In this document: in pieces, positions 1 through 8,008 of the stretch
How positions within the stretch are numbered: the first letter of the stretch is position 1
Layout of the letters: the number at the start of each line of letters is the position of its first letter
DNA from: Clostridia bacterium
GTDB taxonomy: Bacteria > Bacillota > Clostridia > Oscillospirales > Butyricicoccaceae
Assembly (NCBI GenBank): GCA_021205365.1
Contig: JAJPXP010000010.1
Location: 140,711-204,710 of the forward strand
Direction of reading: 5' to 3'
Length of the DNA: 64,000 nucleotides
Notes under the pieces: model-generated
The model's input: the letters and a program-made list of their open reading frames with translations, nothing else
Database searches by the model: none
What the model was told of the DNA's origin: nothing
Position numbers and translations under genes: made by a program

Positions 1-1023
1 ACCAGAATTTCCAAAATCCTCACCTCAGTGACGATTGATAAGCTGTTTCTGACGTTGGGCTCGGTTGTTGTCCTTATCGTGCTGTGTGAGATTTTTCCGG
101 CATGGCATGAGGACAGGACGTTTTACATGCTCTTTCTCATTGCGACAGCGATCAATTCCCTGATGCCGGACTATCTGTATCGTGGTCTGGAACAGATGAC
201 AGCGATTACCGTACGTACCGTCGCAATCAAAGCATTTTTTACGGTAATGATTGTCATTCTGCTGAAAAAGCCAGAGCAGTATTGTATTATCCCGGTTCTG
301 AATATCATCGGTTACACCGTTGCGCTGCTATGCGTATACTGGCATTTGTACCGCAGATTGCACATTACATTTGTCAAATGCAGCCTGAAGGAGATATGGT
401 CAAGATTTTACCGTTCGAGTACCTTCTTCTATTCCCGCATCGCAACTTCGGTATATACTGCTAGTAATACCGTTATCTTGAGCCTGATTCCTGCAGGCTC
501 TGGTATAGTCGGATATTATTCGCTTGCGGACAAGCTGGTGACGACAGCAAAAAGCGGTTTGTCCCCGATTTCTGACAGTATGTATCCATATATGACCAAG
601 AACAGGGATTTTAAGCTGGTCTGGAAAATTTTAAAAATTTTTATGCCGATTATTATCGGTGGCTGTGCAGTTGTATGTATCTTTGCCCGTCCGCTGTGTG
701 AGATTGTGTTTGGCCCGGGCTATGGGAACGCTGCGCCGGTGCTGCGTGCCATGCTGCCGGTTATCATTGTCATTCTGCCGAGCTATATCCTCGGTTTCCC
801 GACCCTCAGTGCAATGGGGCTATCGAAATATGCGAATTATTCCGTCGTGTTTGGTTCTGCATTGCATGTTTTCAATCTGGTGGTGCTGTATTTCACCGGC
901 CATATGAACATGGTAACACTAGGCGCACTGGTATCGGTTGCAGAGATTGTAATTCTGCTCTTCCGTATCGTGGTCATTTGGCTGCATCGGGACTTATTAA
1001 ATACGGGAAAGGAGGCATCATAA
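1..1023 (+). CDS. Polysaccharide flippase, C-terminal part (5' truncated by window edge)
   Basis: Multi-pass membrane protein of the MATE-like polysaccharide transporter (Wzx/RfbX) superfamily, expected to flip lipid-linked surface polysaccharide units across the membrane. The reading frame is open from base 1 with no stop or ribosome site before the GTG at 28, so the gene starts outside the window. The visible 340 residues hold about nine hydrophobic segments. The stretch 'GSGIVGYYSLADKLV' followed by 'ISDSMYPYMTK' is typical of the family, and the C-terminal half ends in a run of paired helices. The next gene starts 1 base after the stop, so the two are cotranscribed and probably act on the same polymer. 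The family is clear; the exact substrate is not. Confidence 0.8.
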   Translation, partial: TRISKILTSVTIDKLFLTLGSVVVLIVLCEIFPAWHEDRTFYMLFLIATAINSLMPDYLYRGLEQMTAITVRTVAIKAFFTVMIVILLKKPEQYCIIPVLNIIGYTVALLCVYWHLYRRLHITFVKCSLKEIWSRFYRSSTFFYSRIATSVYTASNTVILSLIPAGSGIVGYYSLADKLVTTAKSGLSPISDSMYPYMTKNRDFKLVWKILKIFMPIIIGGCAVVCIFARPLCEIVFGPGYGNAAPVLRAMLPVIIVILPSYILGFPTLSAMGLSKYANYSVVFGSALHVFNLVVLYFTGHMNMVTLGALVSVAEIVILLFRIVVIWLHRDLLNTGKEAS

Positions 1024-1024
1024 T

Positions 1025-2170
1025 ATGTCTGCCGGAAAGAAAATTCAAAAGGGCGTTGCATGGACGATGTATCGTGCATTACCGGTTCGAAAAAATAAAG
1101 TGGTATTTTCCAGCTTTTATGGCAGGGGAGCCTCCGATAATCCAAAAGCCGTTATCGACGCGCTGGCAAAGTGTCCGGAAAAGCTGGATATTGTCTGGCT
1201 CGCGAAGGATACGGCCCATGCGGGTGTGCCAGACAATGTCCGCGTGGTAGAATATGACACGCCCGCAGCCATCCGGGAGCTGTCCACGGCAAAGGTGTGG
1301 GTAGATAACTGCCGCAAGGGTGCACACCATAAGAAAAAAGGCCAGTATTATATGCAGACCTGGCATGGATTTGCGTTGAAGCGGATTGAGCGAGATGTGG
1401 CAGATAAGCTGAATACACCGGAAAATGCGGCGTATGCGGAATACGCGAAGCGGGATTCCGCACAGATTGATGCCATCATTTCCAACAGTACCTTTATGAC
1501 CAAGATTTATCAGGAATCCTTTTGGTATCATGGTTCGGTTTTGGAGTATGGTTCCCCGCGGAATGATATTTTGGTCAAGCCGCCTGCAGATGCAAAAAAA
1601 CAGATTGCAGCCGCATTGCAGCTGCCGGAAAACTGCAATTTTGTGATATATGCACCAACCTTCCGGGCAGATCATTCGCTGGAAGCATATCAGCTGGATT
1701 ATCATGCAGTATGTAAGGCGTGTGAGCAGCGCTTTGGCGGAAGATGGATTATGCTGGTTCGTTTGCATCCGAATATCATGCAGCTGGCAAAGGACTTGAC
1801 ATTCGACAAGCAGGTGACTTTTGATGCGACTGCGTTTGATGATATGCAGCTGCTGCTGTCGGCCTGTGATGCTGTAATCACAGACTATTCCTCGTTGATG
1901 TTTGATTTTGCACTGACACGCCGTCCGTGTTTTCAGTTCGCAACAGATATTGACGATTATAAAAATGACCGCAATTTCTATTTCCCGATTGATGAGACAC
2001 CGTTTCCGCTGGCAAAATCCAATGCAGAGATGGTACAGAAGATTCTGGATTTTGATGAAACAGCATATCAGCAGGATTGGGATGTCTTTTATCAGAAAAT
2101 GGGCTTTTGTGAGGATGGAAACGCTTCGCAGAGATGCGTTGAATGGATTTTGGATAAAATCAAAAAATAG
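1025..2170 (+). CDS. CDP-glycerol glycerophosphotransferase family protein
   Basis: 381-residue protein of the Glyphos_transf family (TagB/TagF-like), which transfers glycerol-phosphate or a related polyol-phosphate from a CDP-activated donor to a surface glycan. Family motifs are visible in order: 'QTWHG' near residue 115, 'YGSPRND', 'YAPTFR', and 'DYSSLMFDFAL' in the C-terminal GT-B donor domain. The chosen ATG has an AAGGAGG-type site about 9 bases upstream. It directly follows the flippase gene and ends at a strong terminator, so this is the last gene of a surface-polymer operon. It could use a polyol other than glycerol; the sequence alone cannot tell. Confidence 0.87.
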   Translation: MSAGKKIQKGVAWTMYRALPVRKNKVVFSSFYGRGASDNPKAVIDALAKCPEKLDIVWLAKDTAHAGVPDNVRVVEYDTPAAIRELSTAKVWVDNCRKGAHHKKKGQYYMQTWHGFALKRIERDVADKLNTPENAAYAEYAKRDSAQIDAIISNSTFMTKIYQESFWYHGSVLEYGSPRNDILVKPPADAKKQIAAALQLPENCNFVIYAPTFRADHSLEAYQLDYHAVCKACEQRFGGRWIMLVRLHPNIMQLAKDLTFDKQVTFDATAFDDMQLLLSACDAVITDYSSLMFDFALTRRPCFQFATDIDDYKNDRNFYFPIDETPFPLAKSNAEMVQKILDFDETAYQQDWDVFYQKMGFCEDGNASQRCVEWILDKIKK

Positions 2171-2176
2171 GATTTA

Positions 2177-2206
2177 CAGGCAGATGTGAAAGCATCTGCC
2201 TGTTTT
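2177..2206 (+). terminator. Rho-independent terminator of the surface-polymer operon
   Basis: Perfect 10-bp stem CAGGCAGATG / CATCTGCCTG with a 6-base loop followed by TTTT, 6 bases after the stop codon of the glycerophosphotransferase gene. Confidence 0.85.
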
Positions 2207-2210
2207 ACTG

Positions 2211-2700
2211 TCAGATGTCAGCTTACAGTTGGCTTGTTTCTGTGAGAGAACTGCTTTCGCTCCGAGCGTCATGGAGAGACCCTTCCGGCGGGTCTCTCCC
2301 CGACACCCCTCTCAGCCCTTCGTCTGATGTGGGCGGCCAAAGCTGCCGGACACCAAAAGCTTTGGCCGCCCTTGTTACTTTGGTGCACAGAGAGTGACAG
2401 TATAAATCAGAATTGCTTCTTTGATATCTCAGCCGGAAAAACTGCTGATTTCGTTTGAAAATCTCTGTCCGCAATCCCCATAGACCGCCGGACGCTTTTG
2501 TTGTATGCTAGCGGACGGCGGTCCGTACCGATGATGCCGAAGGAGGGAGATTGCAAAGAGGGAACCTTGGTGCCATCTTTGCAGTGAAACAATCTGTTTT
2601 AGAGCAAAAGCAGATTAAACTGTAGGAAAAAATCTTTGATAGGTTTTACTATGCAAATTTCAAAAAATTGAATAGAAACCATTCCGGTAGCAAAAGCTAA
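2211..2700. repeat. Palindrome-rich non-coding stretch
   Basis: About 490 bases without a convincing gene, holding successive inverted repeats. GGAGAGACCC/GGGTCTCTCC lies at 2273-2299. A perfect 13-bp GGGCGGCCAAAGC/GCTTTGGCCGCCC lies at 2331-2371. GACCGCCG/CGGCGGTC lies at 2483-2523, TGCAAAGA/TCTTTGCA at 2552-2583 and AATCTG/CAGATT at about 2592-2617. The overlapping small ORFs on both strands are by-products of the symmetrical sequence. It may be a dispersed intergenic repeat or a structured RNA; see findings. Confidence 0.6.
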
Positions 2701-2729
2701 ACCTGTCTTTGAAGTAAGGAGGGAATTTC

Positions 2730-3050
2730 ATGAAGGAAGTCACTGCTGTCACGACGGACAGCTTCAAAGAAACGGTTTTGAACGAAAAAAAGCCTGTGTT
2801 GGTGGATTTCTGGGCAAGCTGGTGCGGTCCATGCAGACGGATGTCCCCAATTGTGGATGAAATTGCGCAGGAAACCGAAGCAATTAAGGTCTGTAAGGTA
2901 AATGTGGAAGAAAATCCACAGCTGGCTGGTTTATATCACATCCAGTCCGTGCCGACGCTGATGGTATTCCGCGATGGCCAGCCGAAGGCCAGCCGGATAG
3001 GGCTGCACAGTAAGCAGAGCATTTTACAGATGATTGGCATGAATGGCTGA
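2730..3050 (+). CDS. trxA: Thioredoxin
   Basis: Cytoplasmic thiol-disulfide oxidoreductase of standard length (106 residues). The redox-active motif WCGPCR has its cysteines at residues 32 and 35, preceded by the usual 'VDFWASW' strand. The cis-proline loop 'SVPTLMVF' is present near residue 76. A GGAGGG ribosome site lies 7 bases before the ATG. It is followed 14 bases later by a small ferredoxin gene, so both redox proteins are likely made from one mRNA that ends at the terminator at 3263. No thioredoxin reductase gene is nearby. Confidence 0.95.
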   Translation: MKEVTAVTTDSFKETVLNEKKPVLVDFWASWCGPCRRMSPIVDEIAQETEAIKVCKVNVEENPQLAGLYHIQSVPTLMVFRDGQPKASRIGLHSKQSILQMIGMNG

Positions 3051-3064
3051 GAGGAGGATATGAT

Positions 3065-3253
3065 ATGAGAGTCTGGATTGACCGGGAAGGATGTATCAGC
3101 TGTGGGCAGTGTGCGGAAACCTGTCCAAAGGTATTTGACATATGTGAGGACGGACTGGCAGATGTTATACAGCAGCCGGATGAAGAATTGGAAGATATGG
3201 CGCAGGCAGCAGCAGATGGCTGTCCGGTATCTGTCATTCATACGGAACAATAA
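3065..3253 (+). CDS. Small [4Fe-4S] ferredoxin
   Basis: 62-residue single-cluster ferredoxin, a low-potential cytoplasmic electron carrier. Cysteines are at 10, 13, 16 and 20 (pattern C-x2-C-x2-C-x3-CP), with a further 'GCP' cysteine at 53. In this family the cluster is held by C10, C13, C16 and C53; C20 and C27 are extra cysteines. The protein is acidic, as usual for ferredoxins. It is cotranscribed with thioredoxin and could serve ferredoxin-dependent enzymes such as the IorAB oxidoreductase encoded further along. The partner is inference. Confidence 0.9.
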   Translation: MRVWIDREGCISCGQCAETCPKVFDICEDGLADVIQQPDEELEDMAQAAADGCPVSVIHTEQ

Positions 3254-3262
3254 CCATATGGA

Positions 3263-3293
3263 AAGGCTCTCTGCGGCGGCAGAGAGCCTTTTT
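3263..3293 (+). terminator. Rho-independent terminator after ferredoxin
   Basis: Perfect 12-bp stem AAGGCTCTCTGC/GCAGAGAGCCTT with a GGCG loop, followed by TTT. Confidence 0.88.
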
Positions 3294-3337
3294 ACGGGAT
3301 AGCACAAATTTCAAAATAAGAAAAACAGGGAAATGTA

Positions 3338-3367
3338 TTGCGTTTTAGAACCTTCCTGTATTACAAT
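3338..3367 (+). promoter_or_regulatory. Probable sigma-A promoter for rpiA
   Basis: TTGCGT (3338-3343) and TACAAT (3362-3367) separated by 18 bases, about 60 bases upstream of the rpiA start. Confidence 0.5.
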
Positions 3368-3429
3368 AGAATTAATCAAGCAAACAATGAGAGAATTTGG
3401 TTTGAGAATTTGATTATGAGGTGACGAAC

Positions 3430-4119
3430 ATGAATGAGAAACAAATGGCAGGCTACGAAGCTGCAAAATATGTAAAAGACGGCATGCTGGTTGGTATCGG
3501 TACTGGCTCTACTGCATACTATCTGATTGAGAAGCTGGGACAGCGTGTAAAGGAAGAAGGACTGAAGATTCAGTGCGTATCGACCTCCGATGCTTCCACC
3601 GAGCAGGCAAAGAGCCTAGGTATTCCGCTGCTGGATACCAATGATGCACCGGTTCTGGATATCTGTATTGATGGCGTTGATGAAGTTGATCCGCAGTTCA
3701 ATGGCATCAAGGGCGGCGGCGGCGCTCTGTTCCGTGAGAAGATTGTTGCTTCCAGCGCAAAGTACAACATCTGGGTTTGCCACAGCGCAAAGCTGGTAGA
3801 AGAGATTGGCGATTTCGGTCTGCCGGTAGAGGTTCTGCCGTTTGGCTATAAGCATGTTGTCAAGAAGATGGAAGAAGCTGGCTTTGAGCCGACCCTCCGC
3901 ATGAACGAGGATGGTTCCATCTACGAGACCAACAATCATAATTATATTCTGGATACGAAGTACACAAATTCTAAGTTCGGCAAAGATTATGCTGCTATGG
4001 AAGCTTTCCTGAAGGGCACCCTCGGTGTTCTGGAAACTGGTTTCTTCCTGAACAGAACGGATATTATTATTTCCGCAGGTCCGGAAGGCGTACAGACCAT
4101 CGAGAACCCGAACAAGTAA
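3430..4119 (+). CDS. rpiA: Ribose-5-phosphate isomerase A
   Basis: Interconverts ribose 5-phosphate and ribulose 5-phosphate in the pentose phosphate pathway. Family motifs are intact: 'GTGSTAYYLIEKLG' near the N-terminus, 'STSDASTEQA', the catalytic 'DGVDEVD' loop and 'GGGGALFREK'. I start it at ATG 3430 (229 residues) rather than the GTG at 3421, because the ribosome site GAGGTGA overlaps that GTG and is correctly spaced for the ATG. It is monocistronic, with its own promoter and a terminator directly after it. Confidence 0.95.
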   Translation: MNEKQMAGYEAAKYVKDGMLVGIGTGSTAYYLIEKLGQRVKEEGLKIQCVSTSDASTEQAKSLGIPLLDTNDAPVLDICIDGVDEVDPQFNGIKGGGGALFREKIVASSAKYNIWVCHSAKLVEEIGDFGLPVEVLPFGYKHVVKKMEEAGFEPTLRMNEDGSIYETNNHNYILDTKYTNSKFGKDYAAMEAFLKGTLGVLETGFFLNRTDIIISAGPEGVQTIENPNK

Positions 4120-4136
4120 TTACATATTGCTTTATG

Positions 4137-4169
4137 CAGCCGGTGGTATTTTACTGCCGGCTGTTTTTT
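4137..4169 (+). terminator. Rho-independent terminator after rpiA
   Basis: CAGCCGG/CCGGCTG stem extended by an inner GTA/TAC pairing, followed by TTTTTT. Confidence 0.8.
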
Positions 4170-4188
4170 CGGAGATTTTGAAAATAAC

Positions 4189-4219
4189 TTGACTGTAAAC
4201 CGGCTTTATAGTGTAATAT
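4189..4219 (+). promoter_or_regulatory. MerR-type promoter with 19-base spacer and dyad operator
   Basis: TTGACT (4189-4194) and TAATAT (4214-4219) are separated by 19 bases. The spacer region holds the dyad ACTGTAAA-CCGGC-TTTATAGT (4192-4212), whose arms match at 7 of 8 positions. The long spacer and central dyad are the known hallmark of MerR-family promoters. It lies directly before the MerR-like gene, so it is probably the autoregulatory operator. Confidence 0.75.
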
Positions 4220-4241
4220 GGCAGCAAAGGAGGGGATAGGT

Positions 4242-4967
4242 ATGAAAATCAAGGAGATCGAAGAAAGAACCGGGATTACCCGTGCCAATATCCGGTTTTA
4301 TGAAAGCAAGGGTTTGCTGCATCCGGAACGGCAGGGCAACAATTATCGTGATTATTCCCAGGAGGATATCGAAACCCTGCGGAAGGTTATCCTGTTCCGG
4401 CGGCTGGGCATATCCATTGAAAATATTCAGGCATTATTCCAAGGAGAACTTTCTCTGCAGGATGCCGTGGGGAAAGCTAAGCTGGATTTGCAGGAGCAGA
4501 TGGAACAGCTCCAAGGCTCATTGGAATTATGCACTGTTATGCAGGAGCGGGAAGAGACGCTGGATACACTTTCGGTGGATATCTACGATGAACTGATCCG
4601 CCAGCGTGAACAGGAAGGTAAGAAATTTCGCGACATGATGGGCGATATTCTGGAGGATTATCAGAAAAATTATCTGGAGAAATGGGCCATCTTTCCCATT
4701 CACGGCTCTTATGTCAAAGGGGGAGCGGTTGCACTTGGAATCTGTTATCTGATTAACTGGCTGTTATACACCTTTTATATCTTACCGGAAAACGGGCTTT
4801 GGGGCGGATTAAAGACTGCATTTATGATGCTGGAAGCATTTGTGATTGTTTCCGCGGGCTATAGCTGTACGGACTGTTCAGCCGGGTGCTTCCGCGTACA
4901 CGCGAAGAAGGAAAAAGAACGGCTTTGTTTGCTGCCGGTGCAGTGCTTGCACTTGTCATCCTCATAG
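4242..4967 (+). CDS. MerR-family regulator with frameshifted membrane C-terminus
   Basis: N-terminal MerR winged helix 'MKIKEIEERTGITRANIRFYESKGLLHPER', then a coiled-coil linker (about residues 75-130) and hydrophobic segments from about residue 155. The start ATG 4242 follows an AGGAGGGG site; upstream in-frame codons are ignored. The current frame ends at 241 residues with an unlikely Cys-rich tail. From base 4865 the -1 frame reads 'LYGLFSRVLPRTREEGKR' and then a strong transmembrane segment, ending in TGA at 5011. One missing C in AGC|CTG would restore a 256-residue protein. So this is either a real truncation or a sequencing error. Such membrane-tailed MerR proteins probably sense envelope or membrane stress (inference). 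Confidence 0.8.
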   Translation: MKIKEIEERTGITRANIRFYESKGLLHPERQGNNYRDYSQEDIETLRKVILFRRLGISIENIQALFQGELSLQDAVGKAKLDLQEQMEQLQGSLELCTVMQEREETLDTLSVDIYDELIRQREQEGKKFRDMMGDILEDYQKNYLEKWAIFPIHGSYVKGGAVALGICYLINWLLYTFYILPENGLWGGLKTAFMMLEAFVIVSAGYSCTDCSAGCFRVHAKKEKERLCLLPVQCLHLSSS

Positions 4968-5034
4968 GCTGCATTGCCTTGCTCCATACCACCGGACTGC
5001 TCTATGCTTGACGATAGCGGATGCGCAGTTCTCC

Positions 5035-5063
5035 TTGTCCTTTCCATGAATTTCTGGTATACT
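5035..5063 (+). promoter_or_regulatory. Sigma-A promoter for pyrE
   Basis: TTGTCC (5035-5040), 17-base spacer, TATACT (5058-5063) with an upstream TGG that makes an extended -10-like context. It lies 33 bases before the pyrE ATG. Confidence 0.7.
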
Positions 5064-5095
5064 GGACATACTAAAAACCAGGAAGGATGATTTCC

Positions 5096-5758
5096 ATGCT
5101 GACACCGGCAAAGAAGGAATTTATTGAATTTATGATGGGTGCAGATGTACTGCGCTTTGGCGATTTTGTGACCAAGAGCGGACGTAATACACCATATTTT
5201 GTGAATACAGGTAACTATAAGACCGGACTGCAGTCCTCCAAGCTGGGTGAGTTCTATGCGGCGATGGTGAAGGAGACCATCGGCGACCAGTTTGATGCGA
5301 TGTTTGGCCCGGCATATAAGGGCATCCCGCTGGCTACTTCTGTTGCAGGCGCGCTGGCCCGCAATTATGGCATTGACAAGCCGTTCTTCTTCAACCGCAA
5401 GGAAGCAAAGGATCATGGTGAAGGCGGTAATCTGGTAGGCTACAAGCCACAGGATGGTGACCGCATCATCATTATTGAAGACGTTATCACCGCAGGCACC
5501 GCAATTCGTGAAACCCTTCCGGTACTGTACCAGGCAGCTGATGTCAAAGTGACCGATATGTTTATCTCGGTAAACCGCTGTGAGGTTGGCCAGAATGCGG
5601 GGAAGACAGCTGTGATGGAAGTTGGCGAGGAATTTGGTATCCATGTGCATTCTCTGATTGATGTGCGCGATGTACATGAATATCTGCAGAGCCAGGAGCA
5701 GTATGCAGGCATCCTGCCGTTAATGGAATCCTACATGGAGAAGTACTGCGTATTCTGA
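5096..5758 (+). CDS. pyrE: Orotate phosphoribosyltransferase
   Basis: Joins orotate to PRPP to give orotidine 5'-monophosphate in pyrimidine synthesis. The PRPP-binding loop 'IIIIEDVITAGTAIRE' is near residue 120, preceded by 'GPAYKGIPLA' and 'FFFNRKEAKDHGEGG', all standard for PyrE. I choose ATG 5096 (220 residues) because AGGAAGG at 5080-5086 is well placed for it and too close to the ATG at 5087. The gene stands alone between its own promoter and terminator; no other pyr gene is in the window. Confidence 0.95.
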   Translation: MLTPAKKEFIEFMMGADVLRFGDFVTKSGRNTPYFVNTGNYKTGLQSSKLGEFYAAMVKETIGDQFDAMFGPAYKGIPLATSVAGALARNYGIDKPFFFNRKEAKDHGEGGNLVGYKPQDGDRIIIIEDVITAGTAIRETLPVLYQAADVKVTDMFISVNRCEVGQNAGKTAVMEVGEEFGIHVHSLIDVRDVHEYLQSQEQYAGILPLMESYMEKYCVF

Positions 5759-5817
5759 TATCCATGGATTATCATATCCGGATGGATGGGGCGTACGTTG
5801 TTTGGCGTATTGGACTT

Positions 5818-5851
5818 AAAACAGGTGCGGCGAAAGCTGTGCCTGTTTTTT
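5818..5851 (+). terminator. Rho-independent terminator after pyrE
   Basis: AAAACAGG/CCTGTTTT outer stem with an inner wobble-paired stem closed by a GAAA tetraloop, followed by a T run. Confidence 0.82.
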
Positions 5852-6054
5852 CATGTGCGGAACCGGCGTGGGAATGCACGCAAAATGCGTGCGCCTGCAC
5901 ACAAATTTCGCATCGGGAACGGAAACAAATTGATTTATGCAAAATGCCGATAAAATGACACAGAAAAGGTGTGATTTATGTAACATTATGGTGAAGAAAT
6001 CGCCAGATTTGATGTATGAATGAACCATAACGTGTTAAAATATACAAAAGGTGG
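5852..6054. other. Non-coding gap between pyrE and the atp operon
   Basis: About 200 bases rising in AT content toward the atp promoter. The small ORFs here (64 and 70 codons) lack ribosome sites and have no recognisable sequence. I see nothing else in it. Confidence 0.5.
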
Positions 6055-6083
6055 TTGCAGTTTTCACAATGAGTTGCTATAAT
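6055..6083 (+). promoter_or_regulatory. Strong sigma-A promoter of the atp operon
   Basis: TTGCAG (6055-6060), 17-base spacer, perfect TATAAT (6078-6083), 57 bases upstream of the first gene of the ATP synthase operon. Confidence 0.82.
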
Positions 6084-6140
6084 GAAAGAAACCTGAAAAG
6101 TGTAGGTTTTGTGTGCATTTCGGAAAGGGTGAAGGACAGG

Positions 6141-6383
6141 ATGGACAAGCATCAAATCCTCAAGGAATGTGTTGAAAATCTTACACTGTTGACGCAGCTC
6201 GGACTTTCTATAGCGCTGCCGCCGGTTATATGCTTCTATGCAGCTGGCTGGCTGAGGAACAGGCTGGATCTTGGACTGTGGATTATGGCAGCTGCTTTGG
6301 TTTTCGGACTGGGCGGCTCAGTAGCGAGCATCTGGAAATTCTGGAAGATGATCGAAAAGCGCGGAAACAGATCACATAAATGA
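6141..6383 (+). CDS. AtpZ/AtpI-like small membrane protein of the ATP synthase operon
   Basis: 80-residue protein with two hydrophobic segments, matching in size, layout and position the 'ATPase gene 1' (AtpZ-type) proteins that precede atpI in many anaerobes. These proteins are linked to assembly of the c ring and to Mg2+ or Ca2+ supply. The start is ATG 6141, preceded by a GAAGGA site; the longer ORF upstream runs back through the promoter. Its stop overlaps the start of the next gene by 4 bases (ATGA), showing translational coupling. Confidence 0.72.
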   Translation: MDKHQILKECVENLTLLTQLGLSIALPPVICFYAAGWLRNRLDLGLWIMAAALVFGLGGSVASIWKFWKMIEKRGNRSHK

Positions 6384-6823
6384 CGAGATCGTCGCAGGTG
6401 AATTTTATTCGATTGGTGGTGAGGAACATCAAGATTGAACCGGCAGTCAAGTCGGAGACGAAACGGATTGCGATCGGTGTGTTGGCGATGAGCGTCATCA
6501 TGGAGATCGTTTTTCTTATCCTTGGCAGATTTGACTACACAGTTTTACTCGGCAACCTTCTCGGCGGCGGTTGGGCTATCCTGAACTTTTTTATTATGGC
6601 CCTGGCTGTGCAGAAGTCTGTCCGGAAGGAAACGCCGCAGGAGGCCAAGCTGGTATTGCAGAATTCGTATACCAAGCGGCTGCTCTGCGCGGTTGTTATA
6701 TTGTTAATCGGCATTAAGGTGCAATATTTTAACTGGATTTCTGTTATTCTGCCATTGGTTTTTCCGAGAATCACCATTGCAATCGTAAAATTGCCTATCT
6801 TTCAACGAAAGGAGGAAGGATGA
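6380..6823 (+). CDS. atpI: ATP synthase subunit I
   Basis: 147-residue protein with four predicted transmembrane helices in two pairs, about residues 30-55, 57-77, 101-120 and 122-140. Position and topology fit AtpI (ATP_synt_I family), an assembly factor for the c ring that is not part of the finished enzyme. The motif 'LLGNLLGGGWAILNFF' resembles the conserved central stretch of the family. It overlaps the preceding gene by 4 bases and ends 3 bases before atpB. Confidence 0.75.
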   Translation: MTRSSQVNFIRLVVRNIKIEPAVKSETKRIAIGVLAMSVIMEIVFLILGRFDYTVLLGNLLGGGWAILNFFIMALAVQKSVRKETPQEAKLVLQNSYTKRLLCAVVILLIGIKVQYFNWISVILPLVFPRITIAIVKLPIFQRKEEG

Positions 6824-6826
6824 TTC

Positions 6827-7561
6827 ATGGAGGTATCCATCACTGGCGCCAAAATATACTATACGATTCCCGGAATTAACTACCCGATCACGCAGACTGT
6901 TGTCAATGCGTGGATCGCAATGGTGATTATCGTGGGCGTATGTATCTGGCTGACCCGTGGCATGCAGGTTCATGCAAGGACCAAGCGGCAGGTTGTAGCA
7001 GAAATGGTTGTCCAGATGGCGAATAACCTTATAAAGGGCAGCATGGGTGCAGGCTGGGAGAACTTTGTCCCGTTTATTGCAGCAATCCTGAGCATGTCCG
7101 TTGTCAGCTCTTTTATGAGCCTGACGGGTGCATATTCGCCGACCAATGATCTGAACACGTTCCTGGCGTGGAGTATTGTGGTGTTTGTCCTCATCACGTA
7201 CCACAAGATCAAAACAAATGGCTTTGGAGGATATCTGAAGAGCTTTACGCAGCCGATTGTTGTTATGACACCGATGAACATCATCAGTGAGATCGCGACA
7301 CCGGTTTCGATGGCGCTTCGACACTTTGCAAACATCGTGTCTGGCTACGTTATCGGCCTGCTGCTGTATGCAGCGCTGGGCGCAATCAGCCAAATGATAT
7401 TTTTCTGGCTGCCAGGCTCCCTGAGCACGATTCCGATTCTTCAGGTCGGTATCCCAGCAGTGCTCAATGTTTACTTTACCTGCTTCTCCGGCTGTGTCCA
7501 GCCATACATCTTCTGTATGCTGACCATGCAGTTTGTAGCTTCGGCTGCATCGACGGACTGA
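6827..7561 (+). CDS. atpB: ATP synthase F0 subunit a
   Basis: 244-residue membrane stator subunit that forms the ion half-channels of F0. The essential arginine of the ion path is present in 'VSMALRHFANIVSGY' at about residue 165. Further hydrophobic helices and 'ILQVGIPAVLNVYFTCFSGCVQPYIF' near the C-terminus match the last two helices of the family. The GGAGGAAGG ribosome site overlaps the end of atpI. A 130-base gap with no obvious promoter separates it from atpE. Confidence 0.94.
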   Translation: MEVSITGAKIYYTIPGINYPITQTVVNAWIAMVIIVGVCIWLTRGMQVHARTKRQVVAEMVVQMANNLIKGSMGAGWENFVPFIAAILSMSVVSSFMSLTGAYSPTNDLNTFLAWSIVVFVLITYHKIKTNGFGGYLKSFTQPIVVMTPMNIISEIATPVSMALRHFANIVSGYVIGLLLYAALGAISQMIFFWLPGSLSTIPILQVGIPAVLNVYFTCFSGCVQPYIFCMLTMQFVASAASTD

Positions 7562-7637
7562 GCAGACAACAAAACACATCTCTTTCGGAATGCTTTTGCG
7601 GTGTATAGCAAAATGGAGAGAATAATGCGCCGCATGA

Positions 7638-7946
<309 letters not shown>

Positions 7947-8008
7947 GAAGAGCCGTGCTTCCTGCCTAGCAGGAGGAACCATTCTATGAAAGGAGAACGA
8001 ATCCGGGT

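Noticed and set aside
2215-2592. Small ORFs of 60-83 codons before trxA
   Set aside because: They run through inverted repeats, exist on both strands and lack ribosome sites; better explained as palindrome by-products.
4895-4930. Programmed -1 frameshift at an A-rich stretch in the MerR gene
   Set aside because: The -1 frame already reads as protein about 10 codons earlier, so the shift lies near 4865, where no slippery sequence exists; a deleted base fits better.
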